Both the position numbers and the translations under genes were made by a program. A DNA stretch of 64,000 nt from Burkholderiales bacterium (GTDB lineage Bacteria > Pseudomonadota > Gammaproteobacteria > Burkholderiales > Burkholderiaceae_D). Every line of letters starts with the position of its first letter. The stretch's first letter is position 1. Below, piece after piece: positions 1-11,932 of the stretch. The stretch covers positions 60,141-124,140 of the forward strand of contig JACOUL010000034.1 in NCBI GenBank assembly GCA_016177875.1, given 5' to 3'. Below the pieces are notes generated by a model. That model was not told the origin of the DNA. It ran no database searches and worked only from the letters and a program-made list of their open reading frames with translations.

Positions 1-161
1 GTGTCGATATCGGCTTCAACGTCACGTACTTGCTCGACGTCTTGAACAACCTAAAGTGCGACAACATCAATATCGCGCTCGGAGACGCCAATTCCTCGGC
101 GCTGGTCACGATTCCAGAAAACGCCGATTTCAAATACGTCGTTATGCCGATGCGTATTTGA
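1..161 (+). CDS. dnaN: DNA polymerase III beta sliding clamp, 3' end only
   Basis: Only the last 52 codons lie in the window, read from base 3 to the TGA at 159-161. The translation ends in YVVMPMRI, which is the typical C-terminus of the beta clamp, preceded by a segment with TYLLDVLNNL. The clamp is a ring-shaped dimer that tethers the replicative polymerase to DNA. Its position directly before gyrB matches the dnaA-dnaN-gyrB order at many proteobacterial origins, so the origin should lie just left of this window. The start and most of the protein are outside the window. Confidence 0.9.
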   Translation, partial: VDIGFNVTYLLDVLNNLKCDNINIALGDANSSALVTIPENADFKYVVMPMRI

Positions 162-249
162 TGCGGTAAATAAAGAATAGGGAAAAGGGGGGTGCGGAAG
201 TCAGCGCGCCCCTTTGCCGTATTTAGTAACAGCGTTTTTGTGTTTTTAG

Positions 250-2784
<2,535 letters not shown>

Positions 2785-2802
2785 AGCCGCCTTCCCTCCA
2801 TA

Positions 2803-2834
2803 AACAAAGGCTCCCATGGGAGCCTTTGTTTTTT
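2803..2834 (+). terminator. Rho-independent terminator of gyrB
   Basis: A perfect 13-bp inverted repeat (2803-2815 with 2818-2830) around a 2-base loop is followed by a T-run. It lies 18 bases after the gyrB stop. The converging DUF4238 remnant ends inside its right side, at 2833. Confidence 0.93.
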
Positions 2835-3970
2835 AGCTTAGCCCCTCTTTATCAGCAGAATGTTCCGCTAGAACACGCTTGAAATGCGCTTCCATTTCCT
2901 GTGCACGCTTGATCTCAAGCTCAAATTCCGCTTTTGCGTTGGTCGACGGCCAAACTGATCTTGAAAGTAGTAACGACCATCCTTCATCTTCACGACCGTG
3001 CATCCGTCTTGCTTGATGACCTTGTGTTTGGGCGGCAAAAGGAACTGTCCCAGCTTGTTCCATTGTGTCGTTTTTAAATGCCGCTCCGGAAAGAGATCCT
3101 CTTCACAACGCCCCGCAATGTAGCGATCAGCCCGAGCTTTGATGATGTAGTTCACCTCAAGCACTTGCTTCTCGGTGAGGTACCTGCTCCGAATGCAATC
3201 GTCGTAGCGTACCATCGAGTTACTAGGATCGAAGTAACGTGCGTTGGTCCGCGCCTTACGCGCCTTGCCCGATCCAGGCGAGTGCACGAATTCGACATGC
3301 GTCAGGATATATAGACGATTCTTATCGAAAGGGAACAACGTCTGCGTACCTAACCAATGTAGATGTGGATCTTCGTTGGGTGGTATCTTGGGATCGCCTG
3401 GAAACACATGTGCATTGAAAAGTGTCACTGGATGGTCCGAAAAAATGAATTTTGTCGGACTTTGAGAAGCGTCGACTATTTCGAGTGTGCCTTCGGCCCA
3501 CATGACGCAGTGCATCCGTCGCAGCTTCTGCATCAGCATAAGCACTGATAACTGATCGCGGGCTTTACTCAATTGGCTTATGAAGCGGAGGCCCTTTGGA
3601 GTCCGCAAGCGAAGGGCGTCCATGAACTCGTAATCTGCCAGTACGTCTCATGAACTGCGTCGTAATCCTCGTTAAGCCAGGCATCGAAGCCTTCTGCCCA
3701 GATTTATCAATGGCGCCGAAGAGTAAACGCTCGATGTCATCATTTGCATGCCCCATAAAGCGGGTTGTATAAAGGTCCGGTTCCCAAAAATGGTTCGGGT
3801 CCTTTCTCAAGAATGCGCCGACCGTTGCCTCGCACATTGCCCGATTTATCTCGAAAGATTGGTGGCTTAAGATCCAAGATTTTGAAAGCAGTCTGCCCTG
3901 CGTCTAGAAAACGACGCTGATACCACTGGGGCACATAGTGATGCTTGTGACTCTGCTGCGACTTGGGCAT
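2833..3970 (-). pseudogene. DUF4238 family gene, broken by three frameshifts
   Basis: Four consecutive minus-strand segments in shifting frames together make one DUF4238 protein of about 375 residues. The first (from 3970) has KHHYVPQWYQRRFLD, the family's N-terminal signature. The second (around 3820-3640) continues with FWEPDLYTTRFMGHANDDIE. The third (around 3625-2960) starts near FMDALRLRTPKGL and contains FIFSDHPVTLFN. The fourth gives the C-terminus ending AEHSADKEGLS at 2833. Frame changes fall near 3800, 3630 and 2950. DUF4238 proteins have no settled function but often sit in defence or mobile regions. The neighbour on the other side is a helicase-nuclease of defence type. Three shifts in one gene point to decay, although assembly error cannot be ruled out from sequence alone. 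Confidence 0.8.
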
Positions 3971-4080
3971 GTCTCATTATAGCTTTGCGTATAAGTCGCC
4001 CCTTCCGGGCGCTATCTTTTCCGTCTCCAACTTGGATTAAGATACGAATCTAATGTAGTTGTAGATTGGGGAATAATCTA

Positions 4081-7000
4081 ATGGATATGCACGACACAGC
4101 CGGCATGGCAGAGGAAAAGACGATAACGCTCGAAGCCAAAGTTGAATCCACTGTAAGCTACGCTTCATACCAGAACCATGTGCCGGTGGTTCGTTCCCTG
4201 TCCATTACGAATCACTCTGAATCTCCCCTCTTGCATATTCAAGTAGCGATAAAGTGTGAACCGGCTTTCGCCGAACCGCTTACGATTAGATTCGATCGTC
4301 TCGATCCGCACGAAACTCGCCGCATCGATCCCGTAGACATCAAACTCAATCACAAATACCTTGCAGAGCTCAACGAGGCTGAACATGGCCGCATAGTTAC
4401 GCAAGCGGTTGCCCATGATATTCATTTGTCGCAAGCTGATTTCCCAGTTGAAGTTCTCGCCTACGATCAATGGGCTGGCACGCGTGCATTACCTGAGTTG
4501 CTGGCCGCTTTTTCCTTGCCAAACAACCCCGTTATTGATCGCTTGATACATCAAGCAAGTGATCTACTCGTCAAGTCAGGACATGATCAATCAATGAATG
4601 GCTATCAGTCCAAAAACCGCGACGATGTGTGGCTACAGATCTCGGCCATTTATAGTGCCATTGGCTCACTGAACCTACATTACAGTATGCCGCCTGCTTC
4701 ATTTGGTAGTGATGGGCAAAAAATCCGCACTCCCGATAGAGTATTGTCAGGTGGTGTTGCAACATGCCTGGATTCGACAATGCTGCTTTCTTCATGCTTT
4801 GAGCAGGCAGGTCTCAATCCAATTGTATTGATAAAAAAAGGACATGCATGGATAGGATGCTGGCTGGTCAATACAACTCTATCGACTTCAATACTCGATG
4901 ATGCACAAGCAATACGCAAACGTGTCGCAAGCGGAGAGCTACTGGTTATTGAAACAACGCTGCTTAGTCAGCGTCCTATCGCTACGCTGAAGGTGGCCTG
5001 CGAACGCGGCGTAGAGCATCTTCACCAAGAAGAGGATTTTTTATTTGCGCTTGATATCCGGCGAGCACGGCAAGAACAGATTCGTCCCTTGCCGTTCCGT
5101 AGCCAAGCAGATGGCCAGCTTGAACAACCGCTCGCGCAGGCAGAACCTGCAATTGAAACCCCGCCTGCCTTACCACCTTTAGAAGAGAACGTAGTAACCC
5201 TGGATGAAGACAAGCCTGCAGAGACGCCTGAGGGCCGATTAACGCGCTGGAAGTCCAAGCTTCTTGATTTAACTTTGCGCAACCGGCTGATCAACTTTAA
5301 GCCAACCAAGCTGATGCTACCGCTGCGGGTGCCAGATCCATGCGGGCTGGAAGATAGCCTATCCGACGGCAAGGAATGGAAGTTCCGACCAGCACCGCAA
5401 ATAATGGAAGGCACGGACCCTAGGGAAGCGTCAGTCGCCAAACGACGTACCGGGGAAGACCCCATTGAAGCCGCCGCTTCAAAAGCTATGCAAATGCACG
5501 AACTGCTGGCAGCCGTAGATGAGAAGAAGCTGGAATCCCATCTATATGAAATATATAGCGCGACTCGCCTCGGTTTAGAAGAGGGAGGCGCCAATACGCT
5601 TTATCTTGCCCTAGGTTTTTTGAGATGGGCAGAAGATCAGCGAGCTGAGAAAACTTTGTTGGCGCCCATTCTCCTTGTGCCAGTTACTCTCACACGTCAA
5701 TCGGTACGCGCAGGATATTGCATCAAACGGCATGATGACGAAACAATCGTGAATCCAACGTTAGTGCAGCTTCTGCGTGAACGATTTCAGCTATCGATCA
5801 AGGGCATTGATCCACTTCCCACAGACGAGAGCGGCGTAGATGTGGCAAAGGTTTGGCAGCTTTTTAGACTCGCGATCAACGATATTCCTAGGTGGGAAGT
5901 TATTGAAGATGTCTACTTAGGGATCTTCTCATTTACTAAATATTTGATGTGGAAGGATCTGCAGGACAGGGCTGATCAGCTGAAGAAAAACCGTGTCGTC
6001 AATCATCTCATCGAAAGGCCACGTGAGGCGATTGGAGCAGCCGAGGATCTTTGGACACGTGAAGATATGGATGAGCGTCACGGACCGGAAGATTTGCTAA
6101 CGCCGCTATTAGCGGACTCCTCTCAATTAAACGCGGTCAGTCGCGCAGATGCTGGCCATGATTTTGCGCTTGAAGGCCCGCCTGGAACTGGCAAGTCACA
6201 AACCATTACCAATCTGATTGCACACTTTTTAGGACAAGGAAGAAGTGTACTGTTCGTGTCGGAGAAGATGGCCGCCCTCGATGTTGTGCACCGTCGTTTA
6301 AATGGAATTGGATTGGGCCCCTTCTGCCTGCAATTGCATTCTGCGAAAGCCAAAAAATCAGAAGTCCTCGACCAACTGCGCGCAACATTGGATGTTGTCA
6401 AGGCCCATACGCAGGATGAATGGAAACGCGAAGCTGAACGTCTGCAAGTTTTAAGAACGGATCTGAACAGCTTAGTGCGCACCTTGCATCACACATACCC
6501 GAATGGATTGACCGTACGCAGCGCAACGGATTGCGCGATACAAGGCAAACATTGGCGGCCGGCACGGATGCCATGGATAAATCCGAATACGCATAACCGC
6601 GCTGCATTAGACCAATTGCGTGAACTGACACGGTCAATCCAATCAGTTGCAGGCGAACTTTCCTCGGTTAAGGGTCACCCCTTGGCTCTTGTCGGTTACA
6701 CCGAGTGGTCAAATGGCTGGGAAGATCAATTTGTCACCGCAGTTCGCAAGCTAAACGATGCCGGCGCCCGCTTGCAAGAAGCCTCGCTGACATTGGAATC
6801 CGTCCTCGGACTAAGCTTAAGTGCCGCATCTCAGGCCCTTCAGGAAGCTGTCAATGGCTTGATCGATGTTTTATTGCATGCGCCTTTGATACCAATCGAG
6901 TTAGCTAGGCATGCGGGCGACGCAAAAATACGCAAAAGTATTACCCGCTTGCGAGAATATGGCGAACGCCGGCAAGCGAATTGGCAGATATTGGCCAAAT

Positions 7001-9351
7001 TGGACTTTAAGCCGGACGTGGCGCGCGCCAATGGCGAAGAACTGATACAACTATGGGGCATGGCCACGACCACTTGGTGGCCAAAGAAATGGTTCGATCA
7101 GCGATCGATTACGGGACGTCTGTCCATATATCGGAATCAGCAGACCAGGCCCTCTAATAATGATGTGCCTGCATTGCTGGCTGCCTTGGCCATGGTGAAT
7201 CAAGAGGATAAAGTTTTAGCGGCAAGTGCTTCACAAGCTGAAGAAGTTCTTGGCAAACTTTATCGTGGTGCGGATACCGACTGGTCTGCCGTTGAGCGGC
7301 ACGAAAAATGGATGGAGCAGGTAGAAAACGCCCTAGCCAGATTTTCTGCGGTGGATAACGGAAAAGACGTTAACCAGCTTACGGAGAATCTTCGCAGCCT
7401 GGTGACAGCGCAGCGTGCCGGTTTAACAGCACAGGGGCCATTGGCCATACAACTCACCGCATTCCGCACCGCCTTGGTTAGCTTTAATCAATTACTGGGA
7501 GAAGCCGCGCAATTGGCAGCCTCGGATGCAGATTTCATTGGTGATGCGCATTCGGCTGGACGAGTCCCGCGCATCGGTTCGATTCTGGCGGCTTGGCAGG
7601 CGGAATACCGCTCGCTACGTACTTGGTGCCGGTGGCGTAATCTACGCGCGAAGGCGATGCAAGCAGGATTGTCCAGCGCCATTGAAAGCCTTGAAGCAGG
7701 AAGCATAGACATACAAGATTTTGTCACCTACACCGAATATTCCTATCAAGTCTGGTGGTTAAAAGCGATAACCGACCAGGAACCCGTGTTAAGGAGTTTT
7801 TCAAGCGCGGATCATGAACGCAAGATTCGTGAATTTCAGGAGTCTGATGCCCGCTTCCAAAAACTGACGGAACAATACATTACCGCCATCCTTGCCGCAA
7901 AAGTCCCACGTCAGATACCAGGTCAAAAACCCGATGCCGAAATGGCCTTGGTGTTGCGAGAATTAGCTAAACAGCGCGCTCATCTTCCGGTGCGTAAGCT
8001 CGTTCAGGGCATCCCCACGCTGCTGCCTAAGCTAAAACCATGTTTGCTCATGTCGCCGATCTCAGTGGCACAGTATTTGGATGCCGCGCATTCTAGTTTT
8101 GACGTGGTCGTGTTCGATGAAGCATCTCAAATTCCGGTATGGGATGCGGTTGGTGCAATCGCGCGAGGCAAGCAGCTGGTCGTTGTCGGCGATCCCAAAC
8201 AGTTGCCGCCCACGAATTTCTTCACGCGATCTGACGATGAAGAAGATGCTGGCCTAGGCGAAGGCGACGGCATGTTGGTGAAAGACCTAGAAAGCATTTT
8301 GGACGAATGTTTGGGAGCTGGCCTTCCTGCCTTGCGTCTTGAATGGCATTACCGTAGCCGCCACGAGAGCTTAATTACTTTCTCCAATCACCGGTATTAC
8401 GACTCGCGACTCATTACCTTCCCTTCACCGGTCACTAAAGATGTGGCAGTGAAATTGGAAATGGTCGGCGGCATTTATGACCGTGGTGGAACACGCACCA
8501 ACCGTGCTGAAGCAGACGCGATCGTTCAAGCGATCGTAAGACACTTTACGGACGAATCGTCACGAAAATTCACGATGGGTGTGGTGACTTTCAATCAAAC
8601 ACAACAACGGTTAATTGAGATCTTGTTGGACGAGGAATTGCGTAAGTCGCCGGAATTGGAGCAGCGCATTGCCGAACATGGCAGTGAGCGGCTTTTCATT
8701 AAGAATCTGGAGAACGTACAAGGCGATGAACGCGATCTGATTCTATTTTCGATTGCATACGGCAAAGATGCTGCTGGCAAGATGCCCATGAATTTCGGCC
8801 CTCTCAATAAAGAAGGCGGCCATCGACGCTTGAATGTTGCGATTACCCGCGCGCGCGTCGGCGTCACAATCTATTGTTCTATCCGGCCTGAGGATATCGA
8901 TTTATCGCGAACTCGCGCATCAGGCGTACTAGATTTGAAAAATTACCTCGAGTTCGCTCAGCGTGGTGTGCAAGCCATTGTTGAACAAGCACTGCCTACC
9001 GGACGAGAGCCCGATAGCCCCTTCGAAATGGAAGTTATCCAAGCCTTGCGGGACAAGGGCTGGACCGTTCATCCGCAGATCGGGTGTTCAGGTTATCGGG
9101 TAGATATAGGTGTAGTTCATCCGGAACAACCAGGCACATATTTATTAGGTGTCGAATGCGACGGGGCAACCTATCATTCTTTACCGACGGCGCGAGATAG
9201 AGACCGGCTGCGCCAAATTATTCTAGAGGGATTAGGCTGGACCTTGCACCGAATTTGGTCCACAGATTGGTGGGCAGACCCCAAGCGGGAAATTCAAAAG
9301 TTAGAAGATGCTTTAGAAAGAAGACTTTCGGCGATGCACAGTACTGCATAA
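4081..9351 (+). CDS. DUF4011 / superfamily 1 helicase / MTES-type nuclease fusion, probable antiphage defence
   Basis: This is a very large cytoplasmic protein of 1756 residues. The N-terminus is beta-rich. It is followed by a transglutaminase-like segment with GVATCLDST and GHAWIG (about 225-265). A DUF4011 motif, RLTRWKSKLLDLTLRNRLINF, starts near 385. The SF1 helicase core has Walker A GPPGTGKSQT near 699, Walker B VVVFDEASQIP near 1343, GDPKQLPPT, YRSRHESL near 1421 and RLNVAITRAR near 1582. The last 120 residues look like a PD-(D/E)xK nuclease of the Vsr/MTES type, with SPFEMEVIQALR, YRVDIGV and LLGVECDGATYH. This order matches single-gene defence proteins described as DUF4011-helicase-Vsr (Hhe). 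The activity here is inferred. I chose ATG 4081 because GGGGA lies 8 bases upstream. A TTG at 4066 is in the same frame. Confidence 0.85.
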   Translation: MDMHDTAGMAEEKTITLEAKVESTVSYASYQNHVPVVRSLSITNHSESPLLHIQVAIKCEPAFAEPLTIRFDRLDPHETRRIDPVDIKLNHKYLAELNEAEHGRIVTQAVAHDIHLSQADFPVEVLAYDQWAGTRALPELLAAFSLPNNPVIDRLIHQASDLLVKSGHDQSMNGYQSKNRDDVWLQISAIYSAIGSLNLHYSMPPASFGSDGQKIRTPDRVLSGGVATCLDSTMLLSSCFEQAGLNPIVLIKKGHAWIGCWLVNTTLSTSILDDAQAIRKRVASGELLVIETTLLSQRPIATLKVACERGVEHLHQEEDFLFALDIRRARQEQIRPLPFRSQADGQLEQPLAQAEPAIETPPALPPLEENVVTLDEDKPAETPEGRLTRWKSKLLDLTLRNRLINFKPTKLMLPLRVPDPCGLEDSLSDGKEWKFRPAPQIMEGTDPREASVAKRRTGEDPIEAAASKAMQMHELLAAVDEKKLESHLYEIYSATRLGLEEGGANTLYLALGFLRWAEDQRAEKTLLAPILLVPVTLTRQSVRAGYCIKRHDDETIVNPTLVQLLRERFQLSIKGIDPLPTDESGVDVAKVWQLFRLAINDIPRWEVIEDVYLGIFSFTKYLMWKDLQDRADQLKKNRVVNHLIERPREAIGAAEDLWTREDMDERHGPEDLLTPLLADSSQLNAVSRADAGHDFALEGPPGTGKSQTITNLIAHFLGQGRSVLFVSEKMAALDVVHRRLNGIGLGPFCLQLHSAKAKKSEVLDQLRATLDVVKAHTQDEWKREAERLQVLRTDLNSLVRTLHHTYPNGLTVRSATDCAIQGKHWRPARMPWINPNTHNRAALDQLRELTRSIQSVAGELSSVKGHPLALVGYTEWSNGWEDQFVTAVRKLNDAGARLQEASLTLESVLGLSLSAASQALQEAVNGLIDVLLHAPLIPIELARHAGDAKIRKSITRLREYGERRQANWQILAKLDFKPDVARANGEELIQLWGMATTTWWPKKWFDQRSITGRLSIYRNQQTRPSNNDVPALLAALAMVNQEDKVLAASASQAEEVLGKLYRGADTDWSAVERHEKWMEQVENALARFSAVDNGKDVNQLTENLRSLVTAQRAGLTAQGPLAIQLTAFRTALVSFNQLLGEAAQLAASDADFIGDAHSAGRVPRIGSILAAWQAEYRSLRTWCRWRNLRAKAMQAGLSSAIESLEAGSIDIQDFVTYTEYSYQVWWLKAITDQEPVLRSFSSADHERKIREFQESDARFQKLTEQYITAILAAKVPRQIPGQKPDAEMALVLRELAKQRAHLPVRKLVQGIPTLLPKLKPCLLMSPISVAQYLDAAHSSFDVVVFDEASQIPVWDAVGAIARGKQLVVVGDPKQLPPTNFFTRSDDEEDAGLGEGDGMLVKDLESILDECLGAGLPALRLEWHYRSRHESLITFSNHRYYDSRLITFPSPVTKDVAVKLEMVGGIYDRGGTRTNRAEADAIVQAIVRHFTDESSRKFTMGVVTFNQTQQRLIEILLDEELRKSPELEQRIAEHGSERLFIKNLENVQGDERDLILFSIAYGKDAAGKMPMNFGPLNKEGGHRRLNVAITRARVGVTIYCSIRPEDIDLSRTRASGVLDLKNYLEFAQRGVQAIVEQALPTGREPDSPFEMEVIQALRDKGWTVHPQIGCSGYRVDIGVVHPEQPGTYLLGVECDGATYHSLPTARDRDRLRQIILEGLGWTLHRIWSTDWWADPKREIQKLEDALERRLSAMHSTA

Positions 9352-9401
9352 TTAATCGCACCGCCGCGGGCGATCTCCATAAATTAATTCGACAGACCCT
9401 G

Positions 9402-10409
9402 ATGACCACCTTCAGCATCCTCACCATCGGCTTCTCCGTTCTAAGCGCAGCGATCCTCTTGATCGCCTATGTCTTCTTCCTCAAGAACGTGAACAAGAAA
9501 TGGTATGCGGTGGCTTCTTGCGCGGGGGTGTTGATTAGCATGAGCGCTCTGCAGCTCTGGCATCTGGAATACTTTCTCCACAATGTGGATGTATTGACTC
9601 TGCCCGGCTATAGGTTCTGGCTGTTTCTGGCGCCGCCGATGTTTTATTTTTTCAGCAGGGCGACCTTGCTGCCGGAGGCGCCTTGGCATCCTATTCTCTT
9701 GGTGCATTTGCTGCCCTTGCTGCTCAATTTCCTGCCGCGCTACGAATACGCCATTCCGGTGATTTTTATGTTGGGCATGTCTTACTGCTTCTGGATCTCT
9801 ACCTTGATTTTCGGGCTGCGGGATCAACGCAAGCGCTTCAAGATGGAGATGTTTTTCTTCACGCTCTTTTCCATCTGCGCGCTGTTTGTGCTGGTGTTGG
9901 GTTTGTCCGTTCCTTACGTCGATCACGTTTATTTCTACGTGTTCTACACAAACAGTATCGGCATGTCGTTTGCCCTGGTGGTGGGCGCCTTGATCGTCTT
10001 CCCCGATGTGCTGACCGAACTTGCCGAGGCGGCCAAGCTGAGCTACGCTGCGTCGACGCTGAAAGATGTGGATATCCAAGCCAATCTGGATAAGCTCGAT
10101 GAACTGATGAAGCAATCCAAGCTGTACCAAAACGAGAACCTGAGCCTGGCCATGGTGGCAGAGGCGATGGGTTTGACGGCACATCAATTGTCGGAATTGG
10201 TCAACCGGCAGTTTGGCGTGAATTTCTCACGATACATACGCGAGCAAAGGGTCAATGCCGCCAAGACTATTTTGGTGGACGAACCCAAATCCTCGGTGCT
10301 TTCCATCGGGCTGGAGGTGGGGTTCGGTACGCAATCCAACTTCTATGCGGCGTTTAAGGAAATCACCGGCATGTCGCCCGGCGCCTACCGGAAATCGCTC
10401 TCCAAATAA
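9402..10409 (+). CDS. AraC-family transcriptional regulator with N-terminal membrane domain
   Basis: This 335-residue protein has about six or seven hydrophobic segments in its first 230 residues, beginning MTTFSILTIGFSVLSAAILL. A C-terminal AraC/XylS HTH domain covers about residues 245-335, with LSLAMVAEAMGLTAHQLSELVN and the closing IGLEVGFGTQSNFYAAFKEITGMSPGAYRKS. It is expected to sense a membrane-linked or external signal and control nearby promoters. The frame is open further upstream into the previous gene. ATG 9402 starts exactly at the first membrane helix and leaves a 50-base gap after the helicase gene. The natural targets may be the methyltransferase and SRPBCC genes that follow, but this is inference. 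No cognate ligand can be named. Confidence 0.85.
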   Translation: MTTFSILTIGFSVLSAAILLIAYVFFLKNVNKKWYAVASCAGVLISMSALQLWHLEYFLHNVDVLTLPGYRFWLFLAPPMFYFFSRATLLPEAPWHPILLVHLLPLLLNFLPRYEYAIPVIFMLGMSYCFWISTLIFGLRDQRKRFKMEMFFFTLFSICALFVLVLGLSVPYVDHVYFYVFYTNSIGMSFALVVGALIVFPDVLTELAEAAKLSYAASTLKDVDIQANLDKLDELMKQSKLYQNENLSLAMVAEAMGLTAHQLSELVNRQFGVNFSRYIREQRVNAAKTILVDEPKSSVLSIGLEVGFGTQSNFYAAFKEITGMSPGAYRKSLSK

Positions 10410-10608
10410 ACCTTCAATAGCCCTTCAAGCAGGTCTTTTCCCCTCCTGCCCGCCTTCCACTATTCCGGAATGATCATTCTGGAGATTTGCAAATAATTGT
10501 TTTTAAAAGCCTTTTCAATTATTTGTTCAAAATTTATCAGTCAGGAAGAGCCGCCCTCCTCCCGCCCCTAAGCTGAGCCCTGTTTTCAGGAAATCAGCGA
10601 GGGAAGGT

Positions 10609-11283
10609 ATGCAAAGCAGCAGAACCACCAAAGACGGCGTCCGGATTTACAGCCCCGTGTTGCTGGCGATCTATGACTTTTTGATCATGCGGGTGTTGAC
10701 GCCTTATGTCTGGCGTTGCTCCGCCCAACATTACGCGCAACTGTATCGGGACTTTATGTCGCGCAACCATGCCGACGTGGGCGTCGGTACCGGCTACTTT
10801 CTTGACCGCTGCGCTTATGAGCCGGGTGAAGTCCGCATCGGGCTGTTCGATCTGCAGCGGAACTGCCTGGAATTCACCGCCCGGCGCATCGCCCGCTTTG
10901 AGCCGGAAACTTATCAATGCGATGCCTTAAAGCCGATTCCCTTCCATGCGACTCGCTTCGATTCCATTGCGCTGGGCGGCATCTTGCATTGTATTCCCGG
11001 CGACATGGCGGAAAAAGGCGCGGTCTTCGATTCGATCCAGCCGCTCATGCATGCCAATACCAAAGTGTTCGGCTACACGATTCTGAATCAAGGCATCCGC
11101 AAGACCTTGCTGAGCCGCGCCGTCTACTTCATGCTGCAAAAGCTGAAGGTGATCAATGGCCTGAACGACTCCGCCGGCCAGCTGGCGCCGGAATTGAAAA
11201 AACGCTTCAAGACCATCGAAGTAAAAACGATCGGATGCATGGCGATATTTGTCGCGCATAGTCCGTTACAGGCAGCGCATTAA
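10609..11283 (+). CDS. Class I SAM-dependent methyltransferase
   Basis: The 224-residue protein has the Rossmann-fold motif I as HADVGVGTGYFLDRC near residues 54-68. A motif II-like acidic strand end follows in IGLFDLQRNCLE, then FDSIALGGILHCIPG as the motif IV region. It should transfer a methyl group from S-adenosylmethionine, but the acceptor is unknown. The residues MRVLTPYVWRCSAQHY near the start resemble methyltransferases found in small lipid or secondary-metabolite clusters. ATG 10609 has GGGAAGG immediately upstream, with unusually tight spacing. The gene sits 199 bases after the AraC gene and 45 bases before the SRPBCC gene, probably in one transcript with the latter. Confidence 0.85.
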   Translation: MQSSRTTKDGVRIYSPVLLAIYDFLIMRVLTPYVWRCSAQHYAQLYRDFMSRNHADVGVGTGYFLDRCAYEPGEVRIGLFDLQRNCLEFTARRIARFEPETYQCDALKPIPFHATRFDSIALGGILHCIPGDMAEKGAVFDSIQPLMHANTKVFGYTILNQGIRKTLLSRAVYFMLQKLKVINGLNDSAGQLAPELKKRFKTIEVKTIGCMAIFVAHSPLQAAH

Positions 11284-11328
11284 TTTTTTATCGCAACCAC
11301 AATCGACATCACCATAAAAGGAGAAATC

Positions 11329-11844
11329 ATGAAAGCACAAACCATCAGCAGCGCAATGACCACCATGAGCATTCAAGCAGCTAAAAGCAACGTCTGGAAA
11401 AAGGTGGGATTTTATGAACACGTTAAACACGAACCGACCTGGCTGTTAAAGCTGAGCCTGCCTGTTCCGCAGGAAGTGGAAGGCCATCACGGCAAGGTCG
11501 GCGATACCTGCCGTTGCAAATACAGCGATGGCGGCTATCTGACCAAGAGAATCACAAACATTGTCGATGAGAGCCGCATTGAGTTCGAGATCATCGAGCA
11601 AAGCATTCGCTATCAAGATACGGTGAAGCTGCTGGGTGGTTATATTGAAGTGGAAGAGGTGGATGATTCTCTGAGCATCGTCCACATGGTGACTTACTAT
11701 GAGAATTGCATCCAGCCGCAAGCGCTATCGTCGGTTTTCATTGATAAGGTCATTAAGACGATGCACCGGTTTGTGATTGAAGATATGCGATTGCAATTGG
11801 AAGGCGGAATGACGGATGCGACGGCGACAATCGCAATCAACTAA
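11329..11844 (+). CDS. SRPBCC (START/cyclase-like) superfamily protein
   Basis: This 171-residue protein has a good ribosome site (AAAGGAGA) 7 bases before ATG 11329. The pattern PTWLLKLSLPVPQEVEGH, then ITNIVDESRIEFEI, VKLLGGYIEVEEV and SIVHMVTYYE, fits a ligand-binding helix-grip fold related to polyketide cyclases and START proteins. The fold call is by pattern only. It probably works with the methyltransferase 45 bases upstream. The last 43 codons are unusual: bases 11715-11805 recur at 13358-13448 with 88 of 91 identities. Beyond the repeat, this gene ends in GGMTDATATIAIN, while the distal copy ends in GRRKEVRDGGFVVTDYAA. The present 3' end may therefore have been brought in by an inserted element. 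Confidence 0.75.
   Translation: MKAQTISSAMTTMSIQAAKSNVWKKVGFYEHVKHEPTWLLKLSLPVPQEVEGHHGKVGDTCRCKYSDGGYLTKRITNIVDESRIEFEIIEQSIRYQDTVKLLGGYIEVEEVDDSLSIVHMVTYYENCIQPQALSSVFIDKVIKTMHRFVIEDMRLQLEGGMTDATATIAIN
11715..11805 (+). repeat. 91-bp direct repeat, left copy (possible attL)
   Basis: These bases lie within the 3' part of the SRPBCC gene. They recur 1643 bp downstream at 13358-13448. The first 60 bases are identical, and the only three differences over 91 bases are synonymous third-position changes. Sequence flanking the two copies is unrelated apart from a few bases. The arrangement resembles the core duplication left when an element integrates into a gene 3' end. Confidence 0.8.
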
Positions 11845-11877
11845 TTAACGTGTATTCGACGGAAGTGTTCGTCTATT

Positions 11878-11910
11878 GAAAAAACGCCGACCATTCAGTC
11901 GGCGTTTTTT
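11878..11910. terminator. Bidirectional rho-independent terminator
   Basis: An 8-bp perfect stem (11884-11891 with 11898-11905) has an A-run on its left and a T-run on its right. It can therefore stop transcription from the SRPBCC gene on the plus strand and from the Fic gene on the minus strand, which converge here. Confidence 0.93.
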
Positions 11911-11932
11911 ATGGATGCTGATGAATGGAGAT

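Noticed and set aside
9255..9401. Extended N-terminus of the AraC regulator
   Set aside because: The extra residues overlap the helicase gene and precede a natural membrane-helix start at ATG 9402.
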